A DNA stretch of 64,000 nucleotides from Defluviicoccus sp. (GTDB taxonomy: Bacteria; Pseudomonadota; Alphaproteobacteria; Rhodospirillales; Defluviicoccaceae), in NCBI GenBank assembly GCA_029624735.1, contig JARSSM010000017.1:31675-95674 (forward strand). The letters are read 5' to 3'. The notes below the pieces were generated by a model, which saw only the letters and a program-made list of their open reading frames with translations, ran no database searches and was not told the DNA's origin. Shown here in pieces: positions 36,694 to 51,152 of this stretch. The number at the start of each line of letters is the position of its first letter. Within the stretch, counting starts at the first letter, position 1. The translations under genes and the position numbers were made by a program.

Positions 36694-37437
36694 ATGCTCC
36701 GCGCCTTAAAGCCCGTTCAACGCCTGCTCGGCAGCACCCTGCGCGACCTGGCGCCGTTGTTCCTCGTTATCGGCTTCTTTCAGGCCGTGGTCCTGCAACA
36801 GCCCTTTCCCAACCTGTTGGACGTCGGCATCGGACTCATCTTTGTCGTCATCGGGCTGACGCTCTTCGTCGGCGGCCTGAAGATCGGCCTTTTCCCCGTT
36901 GGCGAGGCGATGGCCGAGTCCTTTGCCCGCAAGGGCAGCCTCAGTGCCCTGCTCGCTTTTGCGTTTCTCCTTGGCTTCACGACGACAATCGCCGAGCCGG
37001 CGCTGATTGCCGTGGTCGATCAGGCCGGAGCAGCCGCAGCAGCAGCCAACGTCGTCGCCGATCACCCGGACGCGATCGCTCGCTATGCCTTGTGGCTCAG
37101 GATCACCGTCGCACTGTCGGTCGGCATCGCTCTCGTTATCGGCGTCATTCGGATCGTGCGCGGCTGGCCGATTCAAGTCCTGATCATCGCCGGCTACACA
37201 GGCATTGCCGCCATGACGGCGATTGCGCCTCCCGAGATCGTCGGCATTGCCTACGACTCCGGCGGCGTCACGACCTCGACGGTCACGGTGCCGCTGGTCG
37301 CCGCCCTAGGGGTCGGCTTGGCTTCGGTGATCCGCGGCCGCAATCCGGTGGTCGACGGCTTCGGCCTGATTGCGTTTGCCAGTCTGACGCCAATGATGTT
37401 CGTTCTGGCGTTCGGGACGATCTGGAAACAGCTGTAG
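36694..37437 (+). CDS. DUF1538 membrane protein, first copy
   Basis: This 247-residue membrane protein has about seven hydrophobic segments. Two strongly conserved motifs stand out: [13 protein letters not shown] at 94–106 and [14 protein letters not shown] at 187–200. Both recur almost unchanged in the next protein, so the pair probably forms a two-part or pseudo-symmetric transporter or channel. The polar, helix-breaking motifs inside hydrophobic stretches look like ion- or substrate-binding loops, as in secondary transporters. The substrate is unknown. First of four genes with a PII-like and a CBS protein; it is 20 bases before the second copy. Confidence 0.82.
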   Translation: MLRALKPVQRLLGSTLRDLAPLFLVIGFFQAVVLQQPFPNLLDVGIGLIFVVIGLTLFVGGLKIGLFPVGEAMAESFARKGSLSALLAFAFLLGFTTTIAEPALIAVVDQAGAAAAAANVVADHPDAIARYALWLRITVALSVGIALVIGVIRIVRGWPIQVLIIAGYTGIAAMTAIAPPEIVGIAYDSGGVTTSTVTVPLVAALGVGLASVIRGRNPVVDGFGLIAFASLTPMMFVLAFGTIWKQL

Positions 37438-37456
37438 GGACCGGCGACGGCGCGCG

Positions 37457-38236
37457 ATGCTTGAGCTCCTGGGAGCCACCGCCCTTTCAACCTTTTTCGA
37501 CGTCGGGCCGATCGTCATTGTGCTCGGCTTCTTTCAGTTTGTCGTCCTGCGCCGGCCATTGGCGCGGCCGGGACGCATTCTCCTCGGCCTTGTCCTGGTT
37601 ATTCTCGGGATGACGTTGTTTCTCGTCGGCCTCGAGAGCGCCCTGTTCCCACTTGGCAGGACGATGGCGCTGCAGCTCACCGAGCCGGCCATTCTTGGAA
37701 CCGCCGGCGCGAGCGCTGACTGGCGCGATTACGGCTGGATCTACGCCTTTGCCGCTGCAATCGGTTTCGCCACCACGATCGCCGAGCCGGCACTGATCGC
37801 CGTCGCGCTGAAGGCCGCTCAGATCTCGGGCGGCGCGGTGCCACCGTTCGGGCTGCGCCTCACGGTCGCCTTGGGCGTCGCCATCGGTGTTGCGCTTGGG
37901 TGCTTGCGTATCGTGACCGGAACGCCGCTGGCCTGGTGCATCATCGCCGGCTATGTGGTCGTACTCCTGCAGACGATGATAACACCGCGCATGATCGTGC
38001 CGCTCGCCTATGATTCCGGTGGCGTTACGACCTCTACGGTAACCGTACCCGTCGTTACGGCGCTTGGCCTCGGCCTTGCGACCGTGATCCCCTCGCGTAC
38101 CCCCTTGACCGACGGGTTCGGCTTGATCGCATTCGCAAGCCTGTTTCCAATCCTCACCGTTCAGGCCTATGCTTGGCTGGCATCAACCTGGAGCCGCCTC
38201 GCCAAGGCGCGCAGGGAGAAAGCAACCGTCCGATGA
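37457..38236 (+). CDS. DUF1538 membrane protein, second copy
   Basis: This 259-residue protein is a paralogue of the gene just upstream. It has [13 protein letters not shown] at 103–115 and [14 protein letters not shown] at 185–198, with similar spacing, and about seven hydrophobic segments. It carries a short positively charged C-terminal tail (KARREKATVR) that may face the cytoplasm and contact a regulator. The stop overlaps the ATG of the PII-like gene (ATGA), so membrane and regulator are made together. Function not known; an ion or small-solute transporter is inferred. Confidence 0.82.
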   Translation: MLELLGATALSTFFDVGPIVIVLGFFQFVVLRRPLARPGRILLGLVLVILGMTLFLVGLESALFPLGRTMALQLTEPAILGTAGASADWRDYGWIYAFAAAIGFATTIAEPALIAVALKAAQISGGAVPPFGLRLTVALGVAIGVALGCLRIVTGTPLAWCIIAGYVVVLLQTMITPRMIVPLAYDSGGVTTSTVTVPVVTALGLGLATVIPSRTPLTDGFGLIAFASLFPILTVQAYAWLASTWSRLAKARREKATVR

Positions 38237-38583
38237 ACCTGAAATTGATTGTTGCGATGGTCGCCGATGACCGCACGGACGCCGTGCTTGATGCTGCCCG
38301 CCAAGCAGGCGCGACCGGTGCCAGCGTGATCACCAACTGTCGCGGCGAGGGCTTGAAGCCGGAGAAGACGTTTCTCGGCTTGGGCCTGACTTCGCAGCGG
38401 GACGTCTTGTTGTTCGTCGTTGCCGAGCCGAAAGCGCGCGAGATCCTCGAAACGATCGCCCAGGCCGGCCAGCTCGACAAGCAGCCCGGCGCTGGTATCG
38501 CCTTTCAGCTCGCGATCGAGGACGCGGTCGGCCTGCGGACGCAGGCGCAGGCAATCTTGAGTTCGATCGCGGAGCGGGTGTGA
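38233..38583 (+). CDS. PII-like signal-transduction protein
   Basis: This 116-residue protein has a ferredoxin-like fold of the PII superfamily: it starts MNLKLIVAMVADDRTDAVLDA and has FLGLGLTSQRDVLLFVVAEPKA in the centre. The classical T-loop with its uridylylated tyrosine (residue 51 in GlnB/GlnK) is not seen; the T-loop region is short. It is therefore a divergent PII rather than GlnB or GlnK. PII-like proteins with shortened T-loops often bind nucleotides and gate an adjacent transporter. The gene overlaps the DUF1538 gene before it and the CBS gene after it. Confidence 0.78.
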   Translation: MNLKLIVAMVADDRTDAVLDAARQAGATGASVITNCRGEGLKPEKTFLGLGLTSQRDVLLFVVAEPKAREILETIAQAGQLDKQPGAGIAFQLAIEDAVGLRTQAQAILSSIAERV

Positions 38584-38993
38584 GCATGGCCGCGCTGGTG
38601 CGGGTCGCCGAGATCATGTCGCCCGGCATCAAGACGATCGGCCGGACGGCGACGGTTGCAGACGCGATCGAAAGGATGCGCGAGGCTGGCGTGAGCTCGC
38701 TCGTCGTTGAGCGGCGCGATGAGGACGACGAGTATGGGCTGGTGGTCGTCACTGACATTGCGCGCGAGGTGATTGCCAAGGACCGGCCGCCCGAGCGCGT
38801 AAACATTTACGAGATCATGTCGAAACCGGTGATTACCCTGCCCGCCGACATGCAGGTCAAGTACGCGGTCAGGCTTCTGGTTCAGTTCAAGCTCTCGCGC
38901 GCGCTGGTGGTTGACGCTGCCCGGCAACCGCTCGGCATCGTCACTTTGCGCGACATGGTCCTGCGCCATCCGCATATCGCACCGGAGCGGTGA
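38580..38993 (+). CDS. CBS-pair domain protein
   Basis: This 137-residue protein consists of two CBS motifs only: one starting VAEIMSPGIKTIGRTATV (about 8–70) and one starting IYEIMSKPVITLPADMQV (about 78–135), each ending in a characteristic VTDIA or VTLRDM. Such stand-alone CBS pairs bind AMP, ATP or related adenine nucleotides and act as energy sensors. The GTG overlaps the PII-like stop. It is the last gene of the four-gene cassette and could transmit an energy signal to the DUF1538 transporter or PII-like protein. Confidence 0.85.
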   Translation: MSMAALVRVAEIMSPGIKTIGRTATVADAIERMREAGVSSLVVERRDEDDEYGLVVVTDIAREVIAKDRPPERVNIYEIMSKPVITLPADMQVKYAVRLLVQFKLSRALVVDAARQPLGIVTLRDMVLRHPHIAPER

Positions 38994-39305
38994 TCGCAGC
39001 CACCGCGCAGCACCTGATGCAAGTGCAGCGCGAACGGCTCGCCGCTTCCTTACCGGCACCGATTCCCGCACCGGCTGCCGCGGTATGCGGGTCCGATCGC
39101 CTATTACGAGAGATTTGTCGTCGCGCCGCCTAATCACCGCAGTTGCGAAGTGTTTTGCTTGAACGATGCGGCAGATCCCCTAATCTAGTTCAGCATACGG
39201 ACCGAACGACGCGCGACGGTTCAGGGTCATCCGGACTTAACAGAACGTGGATCTCCTCGGGTCGGCTGCCGTGCGGTTTATCAGGTTGACAGGTGTGAGG
39301 GAGAG
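38994..39305. other. Intergenic region upstream of the PEP carboxykinase gene
   Basis: About 310 bases without a convincing gene. A GAGGGAGAG ribosome-binding site lies immediately before the PEPCK ATG. The stretch from 39150 to 39290 is the likely promoter/leader, but no clear −35/−10 pair or operator could be assigned. Confidence 0.5.
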
Positions 39306-41150
39306 ATGACTGGAAGCGGACGCGACAGAACCAAACACGCCAAATTGCTCGCGTGGGTGGATGAATGGGCGGCTATTTGCAAGCCAGACAAGGTGTATTG
39401 GTGCGACGGCTCCCAAGCGGAGTACGATCGCCTGTGCGAGGAAATGGTTCAGTCGGGGACCTTCACTCGGCTCAACCCAGAGAAGCGGCCAAATTCCTTC
39501 CTAGCGCGTTCGCACCCGTCTGACGTCGCGCGGGTCGAGGAGCGGACGTTTATCTGCTCGAAGAACAAAGAAGATGCCGGACCAACCAACAACTGGATGG
39601 ATCCGGACGAGATGCGCGCCAAGCTGAAGCCGCAGTACGACGGTTGCATGCGCGGTCGCACGATGTATGTGATCCCGTTCAGCATGGGGCCGATCGGCTC
39701 CCCGATCGCTTATCCGGCGATCGAGTTGACCGATAGCGCCTACGTCGTGACGAACATGCGCATCATGACGCGCATGGGCCAGGCGGTGTTGGATTACCTC
39801 GGCGCGGACAAGTTCTTCGTGCCGTGCGTGCATTCGGTCGGCGCACCGCTGCAGCCGGGCCAGAAGGACGTGCCGTGGCCGTGCGAGGGCGACATCTCGC
39901 GCAAGTACATCGTCCACTTCCCGGAAACGCGCGAGATCTGGTCGTACGGCTCCGGTTATGGCGGCAACGCGCTCTTGGGCAAGAAGTGCCTGGCACTGCG
40001 CATCGCCTCGGCGATGGCGCGCGACGAGGGCTGGCTGGCCGAGCACATGCTGATCCTGGGTCTCGAATCGCCGGAAGGCGAGAAGACCTACGTCGCCGCC
40101 GCGTTCCCGAGCGCTTGCGGCAAGACCAACCTCGCCATGATCATGCCGCCGGGTGGTTTTGAGGGCTGGCGGGCGTTTACCGTCGGCGACGATATCGCCT
40201 GGATCAAGCCAGGACCGGACGGCAGCCTGCGCGCCATCAATCCCGAGTACGGCTTCTTCGGCGTCGCGCCGGGGACGTCCTACGACTCCAACCCGATGGC
40301 GATGGACACCCTGAAGCCCGGCAACAGCATCTTCACCAACTGCGTGCTGACCGACGACGGCGACGTGTGGTGGGAAGGCATGGGCCCGGCGCCGAAGCAT
40401 GGCATCGACTGGAAGGGCCAGAGCTGGACTCCTGAGTCAGGCCAGCCGGGAGCGCACCCGAATGCGCGCTTCACCGCCCCGGCGTCGCAGTGCCCGACCA
40501 TCGATCCGGCATGGGAAGATCCGGCCGGCGTGCCGATCTCGGCCTTCCTGTTCGGCGGCCGGCTGTCGAAGACGTTCCCGCTGGTCTACGAGTCGTTCAA
40601 CTGGAACCACGGCGTCTTCATGGCCGCGACCATGGGCTCCGAGGCGACAGCGGCGGCGATCGGCCAGGCGGCGATCCGGCGTGATCCGTTCGCCATGCTG
40701 CCGTTCATCGGCTACCACATGGCCGACTACTGGGCTCACTGGGTCAAGATGGGGCAGCGCAAGGAGCTCAAGCTGCCGAAGATCTTCCGCGTCAACTGGT
40801 TCCGCAAGGACGAGAACGGCAAGTTCATTTGGCCCGGCTACGGCCAGAACATGCGCGTTCTGAAGTGGATCGTCGACCGGGTGCGCGGTCGCTCCGGTGC
40901 GGTCGAGAGCCCGTTCGGCTTGATGCCGCGCTACGAGGACATCACCTGGGCCGGCATTGACTTCTCCAAGGCCAAGTACCACGGCATCACCGATGTCGCG
41001 CGTGCCGGCCTGCAGGCGGAAGCGGCCGAGATCAAGCAGTATTTCGGCACGTTCGGCAGCCACCTGCCGCCCGAGCTCGAAAAGCAACGCCAAGAGCTTG
41101 AGGAACGCGCGGGCAAGGCACCCGAAGTTTGGAGTGCCGCTGCCGGCTAA
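39306..41150 (+). CDS. pckG: Phosphoenolpyruvate carboxykinase, GTP type
   Basis: This 614-residue GTP-dependent enzyme (EC 4.1.1.32) makes PEP from oxaloacetate in gluconeogenesis. The active-site loop [13 protein letters not shown] holds Cys271; FAAT-like [26 protein letters not shown] (metal-binding Asp) and [12 protein letters not shown] are the family signatures. This family is unrelated in sequence to the ATP-type PckA that most alphaproteobacteria carry next to chvI. It stands alone, with a strong terminator downstream. Confidence 0.95.
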   Translation: MTGSGRDRTKHAKLLAWVDEWAAICKPDKVYWCDGSQAEYDRLCEEMVQSGTFTRLNPEKRPNSFLARSHPSDVARVEERTFICSKNKEDAGPTNNWMDPDEMRAKLKPQYDGCMRGRTMYVIPFSMGPIGSPIAYPAIELTDSAYVVTNMRIMTRMGQAVLDYLGADKFFVPCVHSVGAPLQPGQKDVPWPCEGDISRKYIVHFPETREIWSYGSGYGGNALLGKKCLALRIASAMARDEGWLAEHMLILGLESPEGEKTYVAAAFPSACGKTNLAMIMPPGGFEGWRAFTVGDDIAWIKPGPDGSLRAINPEYGFFGVAPGTSYDSNPMAMDTLKPGNSIFTNCVLTDDGDVWWEGMGPAPKHGIDWKGQSWTPESGQPGAHPNARFTAPASQCPTIDPAWEDPAGVPISAFLFGGRLSKTFPLVYESFNWNHGVFMAATMGSEATAAAIGQAAIRRDPFAMLPFIGYHMADYWAHWVKMGQRKELKLPKIFRVNWFRKDENGKFIWPGYGQNMRVLKWIVDRVRGRSGAVESPFGLMPRYEDITWAGIDFSKAKYHGITDVARAGLQAEAAEIKQYFGTFGSHLPPELEKQRQELEERAGKAPEVWSAAAG

Positions 41151-41180
41151 CCCGGAAGCCGTACTTTTGGAAGTGTCGCG

Positions 41181-41208
41181 GGAGGCCGGCCGTCAAAAGC
41201 CGGCCTCC
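41181..41208 (+). terminator. Strong hairpin terminator after the PEPCK gene
   Basis: GGAGGCCGGC (41181–41190) pairs perfectly with GCCGGCCTCC (41199–41208) around an 8-base loop CGTCAAAA. It lies 30 bases after the stop, followed by a partly T-rich stretch (TCGCATTTCC). Confidence 0.7.
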
Positions 41209-41276
41209 TCGCATTTCCAGGGCCGGCCGAGCGTTATGGCCGCAGTTTCGGTGAGCGCGGTTTCTGTGACCGGAAC

Positions 41277-41720
41277 TCAGCTGCGATCAGAAGGAACGTG
41301 GCACGACGAACAGTCGACCACCAGGTAGGCGCGCACCGCGGCAACCGCGACCGCAAGCCAGCCCAGCATCAAGAGAAAACCGCCGACGGGCGCTGCGCCC
41401 GACACCGGCACGTCGCCGGTGATCCCGAGCCAGTACAGCGAGCCCGAGAACATGAGAATGCCAAGCGCAAACCCCGCGCCCGCCACGTGCACCGGCGACA
41501 CCCAGGGCAGATCGCTCTGAGTGGCCAGCCACGCGACAGCGAACAGGGCGAGCGCGTGCGTCATTTGATATTGCGAGCCGATCGCGATCATTTCCCGGCT
41601 GCCGGCATCGAGCATGCCATGGCGGGAAAACGCGCCGGCCGCCACGGAAAGCAAACCGTTGAGTGCGGCGAGCAGGATCCAGACGACCGCCGGACGGGTC
41701 AAACCAGTCTTTGAAACCAT
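41277..41720 (-). CDS. DUF423 family inner membrane protein
   Basis: This 147-residue protein has four membrane helices. The N-terminal LLAALNGLLSVAAGAFSRHGM and the later YQMTHALALFAVAW and GFALGILMFSGSLYWL segments are the DUF423 (YgdD) pattern. The C-terminus (VDCSSCHVPSDRS) is unusual for the family and may be a non-conserved extension. Function is unknown. It converges with the PEPCK gene. Confidence 0.83.
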   Translation of the reverse strand: MVSKTGLTRPAVVWILLAALNGLLSVAAGAFSRHGMLDAGSREMIAIGSQYQMTHALALFAVAWLATQSDLPWVSPVHVAGAGFALGILMFSGSLYWLGITGDVPVSGAAPVGGFLLMLGWLAVAVAAVRAYLVVDCSSCHVPSDRS

Positions 41721-41905
41721 TTCCTTCTCGCCTCCGTGGGACTCTTCGATAGGTCCATTATAGGAATATTTTCTTCAAAGTCGACGCGAAAGAGTCGAGC
41801 AACCGTTCGCGTATTTCAACTTCATGACGAGGGGCGTGCGGAGGCGTTATTGCTGCCGCCCGAGGTTCCCGCCGGCTGGGTGCACGCGACCGCGTGTTCG
41901 AGCGG

Positions 41906-42145
41906 CTACGACCCCGCGAACGCACACGGCCCGGCAGCACACGCCGCCTGACCGCAGGGGCCGACCGCAGGTGCCTGCGCGCCGCCATTGACGCGCGGCG
42001 CCATGATCGCCTTTTCCAAGTGATGCTCGCCGCATTCAGGACAGCGAACGGCATGGCTTGCGAGCTTGTTCTCGAAATCGTCGCTGCTCGCAAACCATTC
42101 CTCGAAGCGATGCCCCTGCGGGCACTTGAGATCGAATACGATCAT
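41906..42145 (-). CDS. Short DUF1178-like zinc-ribbon protein
   Basis: This is 79 residues long. The start MIVFDLKCPQGHRFEEWF and the segment VRCPECGEHHLEKAIMAPRVNGG match the N-terminal part of DUF1178 proteins, with paired cysteines able to hold zinc. Family members usually run to about 140–160 residues; here the conserved C-terminal half is missing and the protein ends in a cysteine/alanine-rich tail (GQAACAAGPCAFAGS). It may be a truncated gene or a short natural variant. It lies 58 bases upstream of gltD on the same strand in coordinate terms but is transcribed after it. Confidence 0.7.
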   Translation of the reverse strand: MIVFDLKCPQGHRFEEWFASSDDFENKLASHAVRCPECGEHHLEKAIMAPRVNGGAQAPAVGPCGQAACAAGPCAFAGS

Positions 42146-42203
42146 GCCACGACGTCCTTTTCCGTTCTCCGGCCCTTGAATTCCGCGCCTGAGCCGAGAT
42201 GCC

Positions 42204-43655
42204 TCAGCGCGGCAGGTCCGAATAGCCCATCAGCGCCTGATCAACGGCGCGTGCGCACTGCCGGCCTTCACGGATCGCCCAGACGACAAGCGACTGGCCG
42301 CGGCGCATGTCGCCGCACGCAAAGACACGGTCGACGCTGGTGCGGTAGCCATCCGGGTCCAAATCCGGGTCAGCCGCGATGTTGCCACGGCTGTCGCGCG
42401 CAACGCCGAGGTCCGCGATCAGCGTATCGGCTTCCGGCCCCACGAACCCCATCGCAAGCAGGGCCAGATCGGCCGGAATGGTGAACGCGCTCTCGTTGAT
42501 CTCCTTGAGCTGCCAGCCACCATTCGCATCGTTCACCCATTCGACGCGAACGAGTTCAAGCCCTTCGAGCTTGCCGTTCCCCAAGAAGCGCTTGGTCGAA
42601 ACGGCCCAGTCGCGGGCACAGCCTTCCTCCTGCGACGTCGAGGTGCGCAGCTTCAAAGGCCAGTTCGGCCACGTCAGTCCCTTGTCTTCCCGCTCCGGCG
42701 GCCGCGGCAGAATTTCGAGCTGGGTGACCGACTTGGCACCCTGGCGGATCGAAGTGCCGACACAGTCGGACCCGGTGTCGCCACCGCCGATGACGATGAC
42801 ATTCTTGCCCGTGGCCAGGATGGCTCCATCCTCGGGCACCGGCCGGCCGCCGATGCGGGCATTCTGCTGGGTGAGAAAGTCCATCGCATAATGAACGCCG
42901 GCCAAGTCACCACCCGGCACCGGCAGGCCGCGCGGCCGCTCCGAGCCACCGGAAAGAACGAGGATGTCATACTCCTCCATCAACCGCCCGACCGGAATTG
43001 CTGCGCCGACGTGACTGTTGGGCCTGAACTCGACGCCCTCGGCCTGCATCTGCGCCATCCGGCGGTCGATCCAATGCTTCTCCATCTTGAAGTCGGGAAT
43101 TCCGTAGCGGAGCAGCCCACCGATGCGATCGCGCTTCTCGTAAACGACCACAGCGTGGCCGGCGCGCGCCAGCTGCTGCGCACAGGCGAGACCCGCCGGC
43201 CCGGAGCCGACAACCGCCACCCTGCGGCCTGTGCGCCTGGCCGGAATTTGCGGCAATACCCAGCCTTCCGCCCAGCCCTTGTCAATGATCGCGCACTCGA
43301 TCGACTTGATGGTGACCGGCTGATCGAACAGGTTCAGCGTGCACGCAGCCTCGCACGGCGCCGGGCACACACGCCCGGTAAACTCCGGGAAGTTGTTGGT
43401 GGAGTGCAGGACTTCGAGCGCCTCCCGCCATTGGCCCTTGAACACCAGGTCATTCCAATCGGGAATGATGTTGTTGATCGGACAGCCCTGGTGGCAGTAG
43501 GGGATGCCGCAATCCATGCAGCGCGCGCCTTGGCGGCTGATCTCCGCCTCCTGCTGCGGGACCACGAACTCGTGCCAGTGATGCACCCGCTGGCTGATCG
43601 GCTCGTACGCGCGATCGCGCCGCGTAATCTCCAGGAACCCGGTCGGCTTTCCCAT
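42204..43655 (-). CDS. gltD: Glutamate synthase, NADPH, small (beta) subunit
   Basis: This is a 483-residue FAD- and NADPH-binding protein with an N-terminal domain holding two [4Fe-4S] clusters: [14 protein letters not shown] and CPAPCEAAC cysteines (about 41–110). [17 protein letters not shown] binds FAD, and [11 protein letters not shown] binds NADPH. It passes electrons from NADPH to GltB. It starts 5 bases after the gltB stop on the same strand, forming a gltB-gltD operon. Confidence 0.96.
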   Translation of the reverse strand: MGKPTGFLEITRRDRAYEPISQRVHHWHEFVVPQQEAEISRQGARCMDCGIPYCHQGCPINNIIPDWNDLVFKGQWREALEVLHSTNNFPEFTGRVCPAPCEAACTLNLFDQPVTIKSIECAIIDKGWAEGWVLPQIPARRTGRRVAVVGSGPAGLACAQQLARAGHAVVVYEKRDRIGGLLRYGIPDFKMEKHWIDRRMAQMQAEGVEFRPNSHVGAAIPVGRLMEEYDILVLSGGSERPRGLPVPGGDLAGVHYAMDFLTQQNARIGGRPVPEDGAILATGKNVIVIGGGDTGSDCVGTSIRQGAKSVTQLEILPRPPEREDKGLTWPNWPLKLRTSTSQEEGCARDWAVSTKRFLGNGKLEGLELVRVEWVNDANGGWQLKEINESAFTIPADLALLAMGFVGPEADTLIADLGVARDSRGNIAADPDLDPDGYRTSVDRVFACGDMRRGQSLVVWAIREGRQCARAVDQALMGYSDLPR

Positions 43656-43660
43656 GGCGG

Positions 43661-48319
<4,659 letters not shown>

Positions 48320-48829
48320 CCACCTCGTAGTCGCCCCGAGCCTCCCGTACGACGCCCTGATTCCTGGAGCCGTCTGTTCTGATTTTCGCCCGCGCCGATT
48401 CCCGGCACGTTATCCCGCGCGTCGCGGCAGAACGTTCAGCAAGCAAACTCGGGGCCAATAGAAGCGGCCCATCCCCTGACAGTGCTCGCCTCAGCCCCCA
48501 GAGATTACTCGCTGCGAACGCCGAGGCAACCGTTTCTTTCCGCGACACCGTTCCGGTCACTGGACGCGCGCGTTTTCCACACCATCAGGCACCGGCCCTG
48601 TGCTCCCGGCCCCTCATGTAGGGATGGCATCGGACCGCAGCCAGCGGCGACCGAGCCGAGGGCGCCGAAGAGCGCTCGTCGCCGGCATCGGGGAAAGCCC
48701 GCACCGACCGCAACTCCGCCAACGCGATCCTTGACCAAGGCGGGCGCAGAGCGCTAGTTACGCGGGTCGCGCGTGCCCGTAAGTGTTTCCTCGCTTCTTC
48801 CTAACTCCCCACTCCAGCAGGTTTCACCC
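48320..48829. other. Divergent intergenic region between gltB and uppP
   Basis: About 510 bases with no convincing gene; short ORFs here have random composition. It must carry the gltB promoter (reading left) and the uppP promoter (reading right), but no clear −35/−10 pair, sigma-54 site or operator was recognised. Confidence 0.5.
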
Positions 48830-49633
48830 GTGGACCTCTCCCTTTACGCCATCGCCGTCCTGCTCGGGATCGTCGAGGGGCTGACGGAATTTATCCCCGT
48901 CTCCTCGACCGGCCACCTGATCCTCCTGGTCGACCTCTTGGGCTTTCGCGGTCCGCCCGGCAAGGTGTTCGAAATCTCCATCCAGCTGGGCGCGATCATC
49001 GCGGTCTGCTGGCTGTACCGACAACGGCTCATCCATGTTGCCGCCGGGCTGTTTTCCGACCGCGAGGCGCAGCGTTTCGCGACCAACATCCTGCTCGCCT
49101 TCCTGCCGGCTATGGTGATCGGCGTGCTCGCGCACGGTTTCATCAAGTCCGTCTTGTTCTCGCCCTGGGTCGTGTCGGTCACGTTGGTGCTGGGCGGGAT
49201 CGCGATTTTCGCGATCGAACGCTTCCGGCCGGAGCCGCAGGTCACCCACATCAACCAGATGACACCCGGCCTGGCCCTAAAAATCGGCATCTGCCAGACG
49301 GTGGCGATGATCCCGGGGGTATCGCGCTCCGGTGCCACCATCATGGGCGCGCTGATGTTGCGAGTCGGCCGCGAAACCGCAACCGAGTTTTCCTTCTTCC
49401 TCGCCATCCCGACCATGCTGGCGGCGACGGTCTACGACCTTTACAAGAACTGGGCATTCTTGAGCGTCGATGACGGCGGCCTGATCGCGCTCGGCTTCGT
49501 GAGCGCGTTCCTGGCCGCACTGGTCGTGGTCCGCACGCTGATCAAGTTCGTCTCCCGCAACGGCTTCAAGCCGTTCGCGATCTACCGCATCATCATCGGT
49601 CTCGCGATGGCAGCCGTGCTGCTCAGCCGCTGA
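48830..49633 (+). CDS. uppP: Undecaprenyl-diphosphatase
   Basis: This 267-residue integral membrane protein of the BacA family recycles undecaprenyl pyrophosphate to the carrier lipid of peptidoglycan and O-antigen. The two active-site motifs are present: EGLTEFIPVSSTGH near residue 15 and PGVSRSGATIMGA near residue 165. The GTG at 48830 gives the normal family N-terminus (VDLSLYAIAVLLGIVEG); an upstream GTG at 48773 would add 19 unlikely residues. Confidence 0.95.
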   Translation: MDLSLYAIAVLLGIVEGLTEFIPVSSTGHLILLVDLLGFRGPPGKVFEISIQLGAIIAVCWLYRQRLIHVAAGLFSDREAQRFATNILLAFLPAMVIGVLAHGFIKSVLFSPWVVSVTLVLGGIAIFAIERFRPEPQVTHINQMTPGLALKIGICQTVAMIPGVSRSGATIMGALMLRVGRETATEFSFFLAIPTMLAATVYDLYKNWAFLSVDDGGLIALGFVSAFLAALVVVRTLIKFVSRNGFKPFAIYRIIIGLAMAAVLLSR

Positions 49634-49680
49634 ACGCAAAAGTCTCGACTTTGGCCCGTTGAGGCCGCAGCATCGGCGCG

Positions 49681-51036
49681 ATGAACGAGAACGCGCCGTT
49701 TGCGGCTCCGATCGCGCGGCTTTTGTGGCGGCCGGATGCGACAGCCTTGCCTCGCTGGCAGGCCGCGCTCGTGCGCGCGGGCCGCATCACCTATGTGCTG
49801 GCCCGCGACATCATCGAAGGGCCGCTGCCCCTGCATGCGGCGAGCCTTGTCTACACGACGCTGCTGTCGTTCGTGCCGCTGCTCGCGTTCTGCTTTTCCG
49901 TCCTGAAAGGGTTCGGCGTCCACAACACGCTCGAACCACTGCTGCTCGGCGTGCTCGAACCCTTAGGCCCGCGGGCGGAGGAAATCACCCTCCACGTGAT
50001 CGGCTTTATCGACCGCATGGAGGTCGGTGTCCTCGGCGCGCTCGGACTGGCGCTTCTCCTCTACACCGCCGTCTCCGTCATCCAGAAGATCGAAGCCGCG
50101 TTCAATACGATCTGGCATGTCGAGCAGGCGCGATCGCTGGCGCGCAAGCTCGCCGATTACATGAGCACGCTCCTGATCACGCCGGTGCTGGTCTTTGCTG
50201 CGTTCAGCATGATCGCAACCGTACTCGACAGCCCGCTCATCCAGCGGCTCGGCGGCATGCCGCTGGGCGAGCTCCTCACCGGCGGGGTCCGCTTCCTTCC
50301 CAAGCTCGTGCTCGTCGCCGTGCTGGCATTCGTCTACCTGTTCATGCCGAATACCAAGGTCCGTGCCGCCGCCGCGCTCACCGGCGCCATCATCGCCGGC
50401 CTCCTCTGGCTGGCGGCCGGGCATCTGTTTGCGACCTTCGTCGCCAGTGCACAGAGCTATGCGGCGATCTACTCCGCGTTCGCAAGCGCGATCCTGGTGA
50501 TCATCTGGCTGAACGTGAACTGGATCATCGTCCTGACCGGAGCGGCGATCGCGTACTACGTCCAGCACCCGGAGGCGGTCCACATCGACGCGCAGCCACC
50601 GCTTCTCAGCGCGCGTTCGATCGAGCGCACGACGCTTGCGAGCCTTGCCGCGATCGCAGAGGCAGCCTACGCCGGGCAGCCGGCGCTCACGATCGATGAC
50701 CTGACGCGCCGGCTTCGCCTCCCGGCCACCGACGTCGATCGGGTCATGACGGCGCTCGAGCGCGCCGGCCTGATGTACCGTTCCGCCGATGACCCGCCAC
50801 GCCTTCTGCCGGCGCGTCCGCTTGAGGTCACTCCCGCCAAGGCAGCGCTCGACGCCGTGCGCGGCGACGACGGCGTGCAGATCCCGGCAGCGCAACTCCC
50901 GCCCGGCTCGGCGCGGACGATCGAAACTGTCGAGCAGCGGCTCGAGGCTGCCCTCGCCGCCGCACTTGACGGCGTGACGCTCAAGGATCTTGCCGCATCG
51001 GCAGACGGCAGGTCCCAATCGGACCAAACCGTGTAA
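49681..51036 (+). CDS. YihY family inner membrane protein
   Basis: This is a 451-residue member of the YihY/BrkB/RBN family: about six membrane helices in the first 290 residues, with the family segments LHAASLVYTTLLSFVPLLAF and FMPNTKVRAAAALTGAIIAG. The C-terminal 150 residues contain a winged-helix-like region (LTRRLRLPATDVDRVMTALERAGLMYRS) found in many proteobacterial members. The old RNase BN annotation of the family is considered wrong; the function is not settled. It begins 47 bases after uppP and may be co-transcribed. Confidence 0.88.
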   Translation: MNENAPFAAPIARLLWRPDATALPRWQAALVRAGRITYVLARDIIEGPLPLHAASLVYTTLLSFVPLLAFCFSVLKGFGVHNTLEPLLLGVLEPLGPRAEEITLHVIGFIDRMEVGVLGALGLALLLYTAVSVIQKIEAAFNTIWHVEQARSLARKLADYMSTLLITPVLVFAAFSMIATVLDSPLIQRLGGMPLGELLTGGVRFLPKLVLVAVLAFVYLFMPNTKVRAAAALTGAIIAGLLWLAAGHLFATFVASAQSYAAIYSAFASAILVIIWLNVNWIIVLTGAAIAYYVQHPEAVHIDAQPPLLSARSIERTTLASLAAIAEAAYAGQPALTIDDLTRRLRLPATDVDRVMTALERAGLMYRSADDPPRLLPARPLEVTPAKAALDAVRGDDGVQIPAAQLPPGSARTIETVEQRLEAALAAALDGVTLKDLAASADGRSQSDQTV

Positions 51037-51057
51037 ACTTTGCAATAAATTTCATGT

Positions 51058-51077
51058 CAATACTGCACGTAGTATTG
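51058..51077. promoter_or_regulatory. AT-rich inverted repeat upstream of the pilin gene
   Basis: CAATACT (51058–51064) and AGTATTG (51071–51077) form a perfect 7-bp inverted repeat around GCACGT, inside an unusually AT-rich stretch (51035–51120) in this GC-rich window. It could be an operator for the pilin gene or a terminator for the YihY gene. Confidence 0.45.
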
Positions 51078-51152
51078 TAAGTATTATTGTATTGACGGTT
51101 ACCGGGAATGAAATTAACATTCAAGTGTGAGCCGGAGAAGAAGAGGTTCGCA

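Noticed and set aside
48482..48757. Small ORFs in the gltB–uppP gap
   Set aside because: No domain, no ribosome-binding site, and random-looking composition.
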